A stretch of 64,000 bases of DNA from Candidatus Iainarchaeum sp. GTDB taxonomy: Archaea > Iainarchaeota > Iainarchaeia > Iainarchaeales > JAAZKV01. Position 1 is the stretch's first letter; every line of letters starts with the position of its first letter. Shown piece after piece: positions 32,753-41,556 of the stretch. A program made the position numbers and the translations under genes. Location: positions 80,206-144,205 of the forward strand of contig JAQUZG010000001.1 of the NCBI GenBank assembly GCA_028691435.1, read 5' to 3'. The notes under the pieces were generated by a model. That model had not been told where the DNA came from. It saw only the letters and a program-made list of their open reading frames with translations, and searched no databases.

Positions 32753-34282
32753 ATGGTAAATTATTCTAAAAAAGTTGAGGAAATACTTCATTTATCTGAC
32801 TCTGTTGAAATAGATCAAATAAAAGCACTTAGTGAAATTGAAAGAGCACTTTTAATCAATTTAACAGAAAAATTTATTGATTTAGATGATGCTGCTAATT
32901 TATCAAAGTTACCTATTGATTCAGCAAGAAGAGCAAGTGCTTGGTTAGCTGAAAAAAAATATATGAATTTAAAAGAAAATGACAAAGAAACTTTTTTATT
33001 AACTTTAGAAGGAAAAAAAATTGTAAAAAATGATTTTGCAGAAAATATTATGATTAAATATTTAGAAGAAAATGGCGATTCATCTTTTAACCAATTACAA
33101 TCAAATGCAAATTTAACTAATCAAGAATTTACTGTTGCACTGGGAATAAACAAAAAGAAAGCATTTATTTCAATTTCTAATGGAATTATTTCTCTAACAG
33201 GTGTGCATAAAGAAATTAAGCAAACAATTTCAAAAGAATTATTATCTCTTCTAACTTCAAAATCAAATCTAACTGATGAAGAAAAACAATTAGTTAATGA
33301 ATTTTTAAAAAGAGGATTAATTGAAAAAAAAATAATTTCTTCAAAAGAAATTTCATTAACTAAAAATGGTTTAGTTGCTAAAGAATTTTTATTAAAAAAT
33401 AAAGTTGAGCGAGTTTATGATTTAGAAGGAGAAGTTCCAAGAATTTTTATGGGAAAAAAAGCGCCTTATTTACAGTTCCTTTCTCAAATTCGTTCAAAAC
33501 TTGTTGCGCTTGGATTTAATGAAATGCCTACTCCATTAGTAGTTTCAGAATTTTATAATTTCGATGTATTATTTCAACCTCAAAATCATCCAGCACGAAC
33601 TTGGTCAGATACTTATCAATTGACTAGACCAACTGTTTCAAAACTACCTGACAAAAAAATTATTGATTCAATTAGGGCTGCTCATGAAAATGGTGGAAAA
33701 GCAAATAGTAAAGGTTGGGGATATAAGTGGGATGAAAACATAGCAAAAAAATTAATGCCTGCTGCACAAGGTACTGCACATTCTGCAAAAACAATGATTA
33801 ATGACAAAGAAATGCCAAAAAAACATTTTGCAATTGCAAGGGTGTTTAGGCCCGATGTTTTAGATGCAACACACTTAATTGAATTTAATCAAATGGAAGG
33901 GTATATAGTTGGTCAAGATTTAAATTTTAGAAATCTTCTTGGTATGCTTAAAGAATTTGCAATAGAAATTGCAGGTGCAGAGAAAGTAAAATTTTTTCCA
34001 GACTATTATCCATTCACAGAACCAAGTGTACAACTAAGTGCAAAACACCCTGATTTAGGTTGGGTGGAATTAGGTGGAGCTGGAATGTTTAGGCCAGAAA
34101 TATTAAAAAACATTGGAATTGATGGTCAAGCAATTGCTTGGGGATTTGGAATTGATAGACTTGCAATGTTTAAACTTGGAATAAAAGATATTAGATATTT
34201 ATTTGCAGAAGATTTAGGCTACTTAAGAAAAGCCCCTGCTGTTATGCTTGATGATGTGAGGTCTTATTTATGCCAACACTAA
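32753..34282 (+). CDS. pheS: Phenylalanyl-tRNA synthetase alpha subunit
   Basis: A 509-residue archaeal-type class II catalytic subunit. The N-terminal 200 residues form winged-helix repeats that contact tRNA (LSEIERALLINLTEKFIDLD, DDAANLSKLPIDSARRASAW). The catalytic core shows FNEMPTPLVVSEFYNFDVL, the motif 2 region FRPDVLDATHLIEFNQMEG and the motif 3 segment GFGIDRLAMF. It overlaps pheT by 13 bases, so the two subunits are translated together. Length matches archaeal PheS. Confidence 0.96.
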   Translation: MVNYSKKVEEILHLSDSVEIDQIKALSEIERALLINLTEKFIDLDDAANLSKLPIDSARRASAWLAEKKYMNLKENDKETFLLTLEGKKIVKNDFAENIMIKYLEENGDSSFNQLQSNANLTNQEFTVALGINKKKAFISISNGIISLTGVHKEIKQTISKELLSLLTSKSNLTDEEKQLVNEFLKRGLIEKKIISSKEISLTKNGLVAKEFLLKNKVERVYDLEGEVPRIFMGKKAPYLQFLSQIRSKLVALGFNEMPTPLVVSEFYNFDVLFQPQNHPARTWSDTYQLTRPTVSKLPDKKIIDSIRAAHENGGKANSKGWGYKWDENIAKKLMPAAQGTAHSAKTMINDKEMPKKHFAIARVFRPDVLDATHLIEFNQMEGYIVGQDLNFRNLLGMLKEFAIEIAGAEKVKFFPDYYPFTEPSVQLSAKHPDLGWVELGGAGMFRPEILKNIGIDGQAIAWGFGIDRLAMFKLGIKDIRYLFAEDLGYLRKAPAVMLDDVRSYLCQH

Positions 34283-35931
34283 CTTTATCAAAATCAGATT
34301 TTGACAAATTACTTGGAAAAAAAACAAATCGTGATGAACTTGAAGAATTACTTGAATATGTAAAAGGTGAAATTGATTCATTAAATCAAGATGAATTAAA
34401 AGTTGATTGTAAAGAAACAAATCGACCAGATTTATGGTCAACAGAAGGAATAATTAGAGAATTAAAAGCTAGAACTGGTAAAGAAAAAGGAATAAAAAAA
34501 TATGCTGTAGAAAAAGGTGACATAAAAATTTATGTTGATAAAAATTTAGAAAAAGTTCGACCAAAAAGTGTTTGTGCAGTAGTAAAAGGAATAAAAATTA
34601 CTGAAGAACTTTTAATTCAATTAATTCAAATTCAAGAAAAAGTTTGTGAAGGATTTGGAAGAAAAAGAAAAGAAGCTGCAATGGGATTATATGATTTAGA
34701 TGTAATGACTCCCCCACTTTATTATAAAGGATTTAAAGATAATGAAATTGAATTTGTTCCTCTTGATTATAAAGTTGCAATGCGACCAAGCGAAATTTTA
34801 TTACAACACGATAAAGGAAAAGCATATGCTCACTTACTAAAAGATGTGCCAGTATACCCAATAATTATTGATTCAAAAAATGTTGTTGCTTCAATGCCGC
34901 CAATAATTAACTCAAATATCACTGGAAAAGTTAGTGAAAAAACAAAAAATCTTTTTATTGAAGTAACTGGTTCAAAACAAGACTCAATTGAAACAGCACT
35001 TGAAGTTATGTGTATGGCATTAGCTGACAGAGGTGGAAAAATTTATTCTTGTGAAGTAATATATGAAAAAGAAACAATTATTTCACCAAAATTTTTAACA
35101 AATAAAATAACTTTAACAAAATCAGAAATTGAAAAAGTTACAGGTTTAAAATTATCAAATGATGAAATAAAAGACTTGTTAGAAAAAGCAAGGTATGATG
35201 TGCAAGTAAAAGGTTATGATTTTATTTGTGAATATCCAGCATATAGATTAGATATTTTTCAAGCAGTTGATGTTATTGAAGATCTATTAATTTCTTATGG
35301 TTTTAATAAAATAGAACCTCAAAAAATAGTAATGAATGTAGTTGGTAGTGAAAGAGCAGATAAAAAATATGAAGAATTTGTTAGAGCAGCATGTGTTGGT
35401 TTAGGACTACAAGAAATCCAAACTTTTAATTTAACTTCAAAAGAAATACAATGCGAAAAAATGAATTTACCAAATGAAATTGATTCATTTGTTGAAATTT
35501 CTAATCCAGTTTCAATAAATTATCAAATTATGCGAAAGCGATTATCTCCATCGTTACTTTCATTTTTATCAAAAAATAAAAATCAAGAATTTCCACAAAA
35601 TATTTTTGAAGTTGGGAATTGTTTAGAATTAAACGAAAAAGCGGAAAATGGAGTTAATCAAAAAACAAATTTATGTGTTGCATTGACTCATTCAAATGTA
35701 AATTTCACAGAAATAAAGTCAATTTTTGTTACACTTTGTGAATATCTTGATTTAAAATACAATTTTGAAAAAATAACTGAAAAAGAAAAATCAAATTATT
35801 CATTCTTAGGTCAAAATTCAATAAAAATCAAAGTAAATGGGAAAACTGGGTATATGGGGGAAATTGATAAAAAAGTTGAAGAAAATTTTGGATTAAAAAA
35901 ACCAGTTTATTTGTTTGAATTTGAACTTTAA
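34270..35931 (+). CDS. pheT: Phenylalanyl-tRNA synthetase beta subunit
   Basis: A 553-residue archaeal PheT, the shorter archaeal/eukaryotic form. It has the B1 region with CKETNRPDLWS, the B3/B4 editing domain around residues 90-260 (RKEAAMGLYDLDVM), the B5 domain (ITLTKSEIEKVTGLKL) and a degenerate class II core with YPAYRLDIFQAVDVIEDLLI. It forms the heterotetramer with PheS and provides the editing site for tyrosyl-tRNA-Phe. It starts inside the 3' end of pheS. orc1/cdc6 follows 50 bases later. Confidence 0.95.
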   Translation: MPTLTLSKSDFDKLLGKKTNRDELEELLEYVKGEIDSLNQDELKVDCKETNRPDLWSTEGIIRELKARTGKEKGIKKYAVEKGDIKIYVDKNLEKVRPKSVCAVVKGIKITEELLIQLIQIQEKVCEGFGRKRKEAAMGLYDLDVMTPPLYYKGFKDNEIEFVPLDYKVAMRPSEILLQHDKGKAYAHLLKDVPVYPIIIDSKNVVASMPPIINSNITGKVSEKTKNLFIEVTGSKQDSIETALEVMCMALADRGGKIYSCEVIYEKETIISPKFLTNKITLTKSEIEKVTGLKLSNDEIKDLLEKARYDVQVKGYDFICEYPAYRLDIFQAVDVIEDLLISYGFNKIEPQKIVMNVVGSERADKKYEEFVRAACVGLGLQEIQTFNLTSKEIQCEKMNLPNEIDSFVEISNPVSINYQIMRKRLSPSLLSFLSKNKNQEFPQNIFEVGNCLELNEKAENGVNQKTNLCVALTHSNVNFTEIKSIFVTLCEYLDLKYNFEKITEKEKSNYSFLGQNSIKIKVNGKTGYMGEIDKKVEENFGLKKPVYLFEFEL

Positions 35932-35981
35932 TTCAAAAATCAACCATTACTCCTTTTATTCTTTTTCTATTTAATTTTATT

Positions 35982-37052
35982 ATGGTAAATTTATTTGAAA
36001 AAAAAGAAATTAATTCAATTTTAAAAGATGAACGATTTCTTTATCCTGAATATATTCCCGAAAAACTTTCTTTTAGAGAAAGTGAAATTGATGAAATAGT
36101 TTTTTGCCTTAAACCCGCAACAGTTGGAAAAAAACCAACCAATTTATTTGTTTGTGGTGTCCCAGGAACAGGGAAAACAGTTTCTTCAAAATTTATTTTA
36201 AACGAATTAACTGAATTTTCAGATAGAATTAATTGTATGTATATTAATTGCTTTGAAACAAATTCAAAATATTCAATTTTAGCAAAAGCAACTAATCATT
36301 TTGGTTATGCTGTTCCAATTAGAGGGATGAGTAGTGATGAAATTTTTGAAAGATTTGTAGCAGTAATAAAATCAAAAAAAATTATTCCAATTTTTGTTTT
36401 TGATGAAGCAGAACAGTTATTAAAAGATGAATCCTCAAAAGAATTACTCTATGATTTATCGAGATTAAATGAAAAATTTGGAATTATTGCAGGGTTAGTT
36501 TTTATTTCAAATGACAATATGTTTGTTTCATTACTTGATGATAGAGTAAGAAGTTCACTTAATCCATCCAAAATACTTTTTGAAAAGTACACAAGTCTTG
36601 AATTAAAAGAAATTTTAAAAGAGCGAAGTAAATTTGCTTTTTTTGATAATGTAATTGATGATGAAGTTATTCCACTTTGCGCAGCTCATGCATCAAAAAC
36701 TGGGGATGCAAGACTTGCAATAGGAGTTTTACTTAAAGCTGCTCGTTTAGCAGAAAAAGAAAATTCAAAAAAGATTTTGATCAAACATGTTAGAGCATCA
36801 TTTTTAGAAGAAAAACCACAAAAAATAGAAATAATTGAAAATTTATCCAATCAAGAAAAATTAATTATTGATTTGTTGAAAAAAAATAAAACTGGATTAA
36901 CATCTGGAGAAATTTATGAAAAATTATCCAATGATTTTGCAGAACGAACACTTAGAACCGCACTTTCTAATCTAAATGAAAAAAATATTATTTTTGCAGA
37001 AAAATTACAAAAAGGAAAAGGATTTACTAGATTAATTAAAATTAAACAATAA
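35982..37052 (+). CDS. cdc6: Orc1/Cdc6 replication initiator
   Basis: A 356-residue AAA+ origin-recognition protein. Motifs: Walker A GVPGTGKT (about 59-66), Walker B VFDEAEQLL, sensor and lid regions (GLVFISNDN, KTGDARLAIGVLLKAARLA) and a C-terminal winged helix (about 285-350) that binds origin DNA. In archaea the origin is often next to this gene. The flanking spacers here (50 bases upstream, about 150 downstream) are AT-rich, but I could not pick out an ORB-type repeat with its G-string, so no origin is claimed. It is followed by the HMG-like repeat protein. Confidence 0.9.
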   Translation: MVNLFEKKEINSILKDERFLYPEYIPEKLSFRESEIDEIVFCLKPATVGKKPTNLFVCGVPGTGKTVSSKFILNELTEFSDRINCMYINCFETNSKYSILAKATNHFGYAVPIRGMSSDEIFERFVAVIKSKKIIPIFVFDEAEQLLKDESSKELLYDLSRLNEKFGIIAGLVFISNDNMFVSLLDDRVRSSLNPSKILFEKYTSLELKEILKERSKFAFFDNVIDDEVIPLCAAHASKTGDARLAIGVLLKAARLAEKENSKKILIKHVRASFLEEKPQKIEIIENLSNQEKLIIDLLKKNKTGLTSGEIYEKLSNDFAERTLRTALSNLNEKNIIFAEKLQKGKGFTRLIKIKQ

Positions 37053-37200
37053 AATTGTTAATTTTTTAATTTATGATTATTGTTTACTTTTTTAAAAATT
37101 CTATTTAATTCTTATTTTCTAGTTTTTAATTTAAACCATACTTTTTTATATTATTTTTAGTATATTATATGTAGAGATTAGTTATCTGTTGGTGGTAAAA

Positions 37201-38418
37201 ATGGCTGAAAATGCAAATGTAAAAAATATTAAAAAGGTAAATAAAGATGTTAAACAAGTAAAAAAATCTAGTGTTTTAGTTAAAAAACAAGTTTCATCTA
37301 ATGCTAAATCAGTAAAAAAAGCATTATCTCATAACAAAAAGCAAGATGAGGAAATAGAAAAATTAAAAGCAGACTTACAAAAATTAAAATCTACTGACAA
37401 AAAGAAAGTAAATTCAAAACGAATTTCAGAATATAATCTTTTTATTAGACGACAAATTAATTCAGGGATGTCTTTTGAAAAAGCAGTTGCCCAATGGAAT
37501 AAATATAAATCTCTTGAAGATAAAACTGGTAGAAGACCATCTGCATATAATCAATTCATTGGTTCTCAAATGAGACTTGGAAAAACTATGGAAGAATCAA
37601 TTGTACTTTGGAAATTAGCTAAAGAAGGAAAACTTGGTAAAAAAGGTTCAACAAGAACTATTACAAAAACAGTTATAAAAAAAGTTCCAACCGTAAAAAA
37701 AGTATTGACTCCTCCAAAAATTCAAACAAGAACGGTAACAAAAGTTGTTGAAAAAGAACCATCTTTTGATTATTCAAAAATAAAAAATATTGTTCAATCA
37801 TCAGTTGATGATATTCAATCATCAATGCGATCATCAATTTCATCAATGGATATTTCAGTTAAATCACATTTAAAATCAGTTAATTTAATTGATGATGAAA
37901 ATGTAGCAATTAATTTAGTTCAAACTTATTTTAAAGAAATTGCTAGACTTGGATTTAAAAGACAATTAACTCTTGATGAAATAATTAATCATTATTTTTA
38001 TGCATTAGTTAAAGTAAGGTTGGTAAGTGAATCTAAAACTAGTATGATGACTGATGAAGAAGTTTCATTAAGATTAGTGCAATTATACTGTGCAGAAATC
38101 CCAAGACTTGGATTTAAACGAAAACTTGATTTAGATCAAATTGTTGAAATTTATTTTTACGTTTTAAATAAACTTAAAAATAAAGAAGAATTAATTAAAA
38201 AAATAAAAACAGCTTCAAATATTTCTCAATCAAATAGTCAAGATTCATCAAAGCAAGATTCTAATGAAAAACAATCAAATCAAAATATTGATTTAACAGT
38301 AACTGCAAAAGTAACTGCTCCAAAAGAAATGGATTCTCAATCTAACCAAAATGCGCCAATTATTAAAAAAGAAAAAACTATTGCTGAAATTCTTGAAGAA
38401 TCAAGTGATATTGAATAG
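37201..38418 (+). CDS. Repeat protein with HMG-like motifs and two C-terminal LGFKR repeats
   Basis: A 405-residue protein I cannot assign to a family. The N-terminus is Lys-rich with a short coiled coil (about 45-65). Two related 31-residue units follow at 74-104 and 112-142, sharing SxYNxFIxxQ...G.S/T.E.A/S...W.....K, a pattern like small HMG/YABBY-type DNA-binding boxes. A basic linker leads to two longer units at 239-271 and 292-324 sharing LVQxYxxEIxRLGFKRxLxLDxI...YFYxLxK. The tail is Ser/Gln/Asn-rich. A GGTGG ribosome site decides the ATG start. The basic motifs and the position after cdc6 suggest a chromatin or replication role, by inference. Confidence 0.65.
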   Translation: MAENANVKNIKKVNKDVKQVKKSSVLVKKQVSSNAKSVKKALSHNKKQDEEIEKLKADLQKLKSTDKKKVNSKRISEYNLFIRRQINSGMSFEKAVAQWNKYKSLEDKTGRRPSAYNQFIGSQMRLGKTMEESIVLWKLAKEGKLGKKGSTRTITKTVIKKVPTVKKVLTPPKIQTRTVTKVVEKEPSFDYSKIKNIVQSSVDDIQSSMRSSISSMDISVKSHLKSVNLIDDENVAINLVQTYFKEIARLGFKRQLTLDEIINHYFYALVKVRLVSESKTSMMTDEEVSLRLVQLYCAEIPRLGFKRKLDLDQIVEIYFYVLNKLKNKEELIKKIKTASNISQSNSQDSSKQDSNEKQSNQNIDLTVTAKVTAPKEMDSQSNQNAPIIKKEKTIAEILEESSDIE

Positions 38419-38465
38419 TTATAATAAATCTTTGTGTCTAAAAAACACATTGATTTTTTCATAAA

Positions 38466-38603
38466 TTAATTTTTTTTATTAAAATATTTTTCTATTTCTG
38501 TAATTTCTTTTTCTCTTTGTTTTAGTCCAAATTTAAATAATACAAAAATCATAACTAAACAAAAAATAGTTAAAACAATTAAAAAAATATCACTATAATT
38601 CAT
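38466..38603 (-). CDS. 45-residue single-helix membrane protein
   Basis: A small gene beginning MNYSDIFLIVLTIFCLVMIF and ending with the charged helix KQREKEITEIEKYFNKKN. It has one transmembrane helix and a short cytoplasmic amphipathic tail. A GGTGA ribosome site lies 6 bases before the ATG, partly inside the end of the lactamase-fold gene, whose stop codon is only 5 bases upstream. Ribosome site, coupling and hydrophobic pattern together make a real gene likely. Its function may be tied to the upstream protein. Confidence 0.6.
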   Translation of the reverse strand: MNYSDIFLIVLTIFCLVMIFVLFKFGLKQREKEITEIEKYFNKKN

Positions 38604-38608
38604 ATTAT

Positions 38609-39292
38609 TCACCTGAAATTTAATTTTTTACCACTGTCTAAAATTATTGGTTTTGTATTAAGTACACTTTCTTCAATTCTTTTTTTAAAATCTTTTGGAT
38701 CAATTTTTGTTGTTACATTAAACATATCATATTGCATAGGAATAACTGTTTGTGGTTTTAGTATTTTTGTTACCCTAACAGCATCAATAACATCCATTGT
38801 AGTAACACTTATTGGTAATAATGCAATATCTGCATCAACTGCTGGAAATGAATCAATCAATTTAGTTATTCCAGCATGATAAATTTTTTTATTATCCATT
38901 TCTACTACATATCCAGTAGTACAAAAACATTTTGGCGAATGTGCGATAATTGGTTTTATTTTAACATTTTTTAATTGAATTTCTTTATTTGGAATAAGTG
39001 ATTTTTTTAAGTTTCTTGGAATATCAATACTATTCAAAATATAATCATTAGCTATTACTGTTGCATCATTTCTTATTGAAATTTCTTTTATTGCATCTTT
39101 ATCAAAGTGTTCTTCCGTTTCATTAGTTATTAAAATTAATGAAATTTTTTTTAAATCTTCTTTCTTTACTGGAATATTTTTTTCACGTTTATAATTTGTT
39201 TTAGTTTCATTAAAAATGGGATCAATTAATATTGATTCTTTGTTATGATTTATCTTAAAAAAAGAATGACCAAAATATTGAAGCTCAACCAT
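38609..39292 (-). CDS. Metallo-beta-lactamase-fold protein (UPF0173-like) lacking metal ligands
   Basis: A 227-residue protein with the family framework: MVELQYFGHSFFKI, ILIDPI, LILITNETEEHFD, IIAHSPKCF and KKIYHAGITKL. In active members the central motif reads THxHxDH, later GDT and PxHY. Here these are T-N-E-T-E-E-H (56-62), G-I-T (141-143) and P-M-Q-Y (185-188), so only one His of the HxHxDH cluster, His118 and no Asp bridge remain. It is probably not a standard zinc hydrolase and may be a structural or binding derivative. I start at MVELQYF, where similarity begins. It heads a pair with the 45-residue membrane protein. Confidence 0.8.
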   Translation of the reverse strand: MVELQYFGHSFFKINHNKESILIDPIFNETKTNYKREKNIPVKKEDLKKISLILITNETEEHFDKDAIKEISIRNDATVIANDYILNSIDIPRNLKKSLIPNKEIQLKNVKIKPIIAHSPKCFCTTGYVVEMDNKKIYHAGITKLIDSFPAVDADIALLPISVTTMDVIDAVRVTKILKPQTVIPMQYDMFNVTTKIDPKDFKKRIEESVLNTKPIILDSGKKLNFR

Positions 39293-39401
39293 ATATACAT
39301 TAAGTATGCAACTCCATTTAAACATATCATTAAATTTTATAAAAATTTTCTTTTTTTGCTCATTAATAAAATTTAATAATACTTTTATACATTATTTTGT
39401 T

Positions 39402-40187
39402 ATGAATTTTAGAAAATTAATTTTACTATTTTTATTTTTCGTTTTTGTAAGTGCTGTTTACTCGGCAAGTTTATCACAACCAGCATATTCTATTTATCAA
39501 CATGACATTGAAATTGATATTGATATTGATGGGAATTCAGTAGTTGTTGAAAAATTTTACTTGTCTTTTCAAAATGAAAATGATAAATTAAATTTTAGAA
39601 AAAAAAGTGATGAACTTGGAACAGATTTTCAAAATTGGATTGAGTTTAATCCAGTTTTTACTTATAGCATAGGAAATAAAGATTTAGTTGAAAAAACAAT
39701 TGTTGAATATTCTGATGGTGTTCAAAATTATATTAAGTTAACTTATGCTTTGACTGAACAAATTGTTTTTGAGTCAAAAGAATCAACTTTTATGAAAGAA
39801 CTTGTATTAAAAACAAAATATTTTGATTATTTTTATGATGGTAGTTGGGTAATTCCTGATAATACAATGGTGGCGATAATTTTACCTGCGGGGGCAGAAG
39901 TTGGTGAAAATATTGAACCAAGTGCTGACATTTCTTCAGTTGGACAAAGAAAAAAAATAATTTGGAACGGGTATAAAACATCAAATAAATTAAGTTTGTC
40001 GTATGTTACTTGGAAAAAAATTACTCCTGTAATTGATTTAACTGAATTAATTAATTTTTTAACAGGGACAACAACAGGCATAATAATTATTTTTGTTTCT
40101 TCAGTTGTTCTTGCAATAATTTTAATTAAAAGAAAATTAATAATTAATGTAATAGAAGATTTTGTTGAAGATAATTCAAAATTTTAA
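39402..40187 (+). CDS. Secreted, membrane-anchored protein of unknown function
   Basis: A 261-residue protein with a signal peptide (MNFRKLILLFLFFVFVSAVYS), a beta-rich extracellular domain of about 190 residues, a C-terminal transmembrane helix (TGIIIIFVSSVVLAIILI) and a short cytoplasmic tail. The domain resembles archaeal surface proteins of the DUF4897/DUF2207 kind only in layout, so I make no family claim. I start at the ATG beginning the signal peptide; upstream in-frame codons would add an unlikely second hydrophobic run. A TATA-like TTTAATAATA lies about 26 bases upstream. It is convergent with rfcL. Confidence 0.6.
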   Translation: MNFRKLILLFLFFVFVSAVYSASLSQPAYSIYQHDIEIDIDIDGNSVVVEKFYLSFQNENDKLNFRKKSDELGTDFQNWIEFNPVFTYSIGNKDLVEKTIVEYSDGVQNYIKLTYALTEQIVFESKESTFMKELVLKTKYFDYFYDGSWVIPDNTMVAIILPAGAEVGENIEPSADISSVGQRKKIIWNGYKTSNKLSLSYVTWKKITPVIDLTELINFLTGTTTGIIIIFVSSVVLAIILIKRKLIINVIEDFVEDNSKF

Positions 40188-40192
40188 TTTTT

Positions 40193-41497
40193 TTAAAATA
40201 AAGTTGTTTGTTTGTGTTTTGACATTTTTTCAATTATTATTTGTTCTTTTTTTTCTTTTGCATCTTTAAACAAAATTTCTACTTTTTTTGTGTCTTTTTT
40301 TGTATTGAGTAAATATGCCATTTCTTCTTCGCTAAATTCGAAATAATTTATATAATCGCTCATTTTTTCTTTTTCTGTTAAATATAATTCAATTAATGGT
40401 AAATCTTTGATTGCTTGTTTTTCGCTACAATGTGTTTTTTTTGAAATTTTTTTTGCGATTTCTTTTTTTACTTTTCGTTTAGCTGAATTAGTTGATAAAC
40501 TTGAAATTAATGATGGAAATTGAAAAGGTCTCCATCCAGAATAAACTTTTTCTTTTGATAATCCAACTCCCACAGTTGATAAAAAATAAACATATTTTAA
40601 AAATCCATAATGTTGTCTTTTATAAATTCGCCCATTATAAATGTCACTTTTACTAAAATATTCATAAGCTTTAGCGATATCTTCTCCTTCATATTGTCTT
40701 GGAATATTTTCATCTACCCAAGATAATAATAAATCACTTGATGTTTCAGAATTATTTATTGCTTCATTTATTTCTTTTATTGTTTTTCCTTTAAATATTT
40801 TAGTCATTATAGAAAAAATTTTTTCTTTTTTAGACCGAGCAAATAATCCTTCAATATCTTTTGTAGTAACATTTTTCCCAAGTGATTGTAAATCAAGTAA
40901 TGCTCCCCTAAAATCACCCTCACTATTTTTTCCAAGTAACTTTAATGAATCTTCTTCAAATTCAATATTTTCAATAGTTGCAATTTCTTTAAGTTTTTTT
41001 GCAATCGACAAATAATTTATTTTTTTAAATTCAATTAGTTCTGCTAAACTTCTTAAAGGAACTAATTTTTTATCAGAATAAACTTCATTAGCTGTTAAAA
41101 TTATTGGATTATTAGAATTTTTTATTATTGTCATTATTGCACTTGCTCCACCCCTATCTTGTGCTTGTAATCCATCTATTTCATCAATTAAAATTAGCCT
41201 TTTTTTAGAAAATAATGTTGAATTTTGACTAGCAACACCCATTATTTTTTCAATATTCTCTTTATCTCTTAAATCTGAAGAGTTCATTTCAAATATTTGC
41301 CAATCATTTTTTTTTGCGATTAAATAAGCTAAGGTAGTTTTTCCATTTCCGCTATTTCCATAAAAAAGTAAGGGTTTTTGTTTAATTCCACTTTCCCATT
41401 TTTCAGCCCAATTTAAAGCATTTTCTACAATTTCCGAATTTCCAATAAATTCTTCAATAGTTTTTGGAAAATATTTATCAGTAAATAATTGACTCAT
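40193..41497 (-). CDS. rfcL: Replication factor C large subunit
   Basis: A 434-residue clamp-loader large subunit. It begins SQLFTDKYFPKTIEEFIGN, with Walker A GNSGNGKTT, in which the usual GPPGTGKT is altered but the Gly/Lys/Thr core is kept. Walker B is LILIDEIDGLQ, and sensor 1 is ILTANEVYSD. The C-terminus ends KHKQTTLF, a textbook PCNA-interaction motif (QxxLF). It completes the loader with RfcS, encoded elsewhere in this window. It is convergent with the secreted-protein gene (5 bases apart). Confidence 0.95.
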   Translation of the reverse strand: MSQLFTDKYFPKTIEEFIGNSEIVENALNWAEKWESGIKQKPLLFYGNSGNGKTTLAYLIAKKNDWQIFEMNSSDLRDKENIEKIMGVASQNSTLFSKKRLILIDEIDGLQAQDRGGASAIMTIIKNSNNPIILTANEVYSDKKLVPLRSLAELIEFKKINYLSIAKKLKEIATIENIEFEEDSLKLLGKNSEGDFRGALLDLQSLGKNVTTKDIEGLFARSKKEKIFSIMTKIFKGKTIKEINEAINNSETSSDLLLSWVDENIPRQYEGEDIAKAYEYFSKSDIYNGRIYKRQHYGFLKYVYFLSTVGVGLSKEKVYSGWRPFQFPSLISSLSTNSAKRKVKKEIAKKISKKTHCSEKQAIKDLPLIELYLTEKEKMSDYINYFEFSEEEMAYLLNTKKDTKKVEILFKDAKEKKEQIIIEKMSKHKQTTLF

Positions 41498-41556
41498 ATA
41501 TAATTAGTTAAACCAAATAATTAAAATATAATCCGCGGGGCATATTGTGCTTTAAA

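Noticed and set aside
37053..37200. Replication origin next to cdc6
   Set aside because: The spacer is AT-rich but I found no ORB-type repeats or G-string. Without skew data no origin can be claimed.
40193..41497. Possible inactive RfcL because Walker A reads GNSGNGKT
   Set aside because: The Gly, Lys and Thr residues that bind phosphate are kept, and Walker B and the PCNA-binding tail are intact, so loss of ATP binding is not supported.
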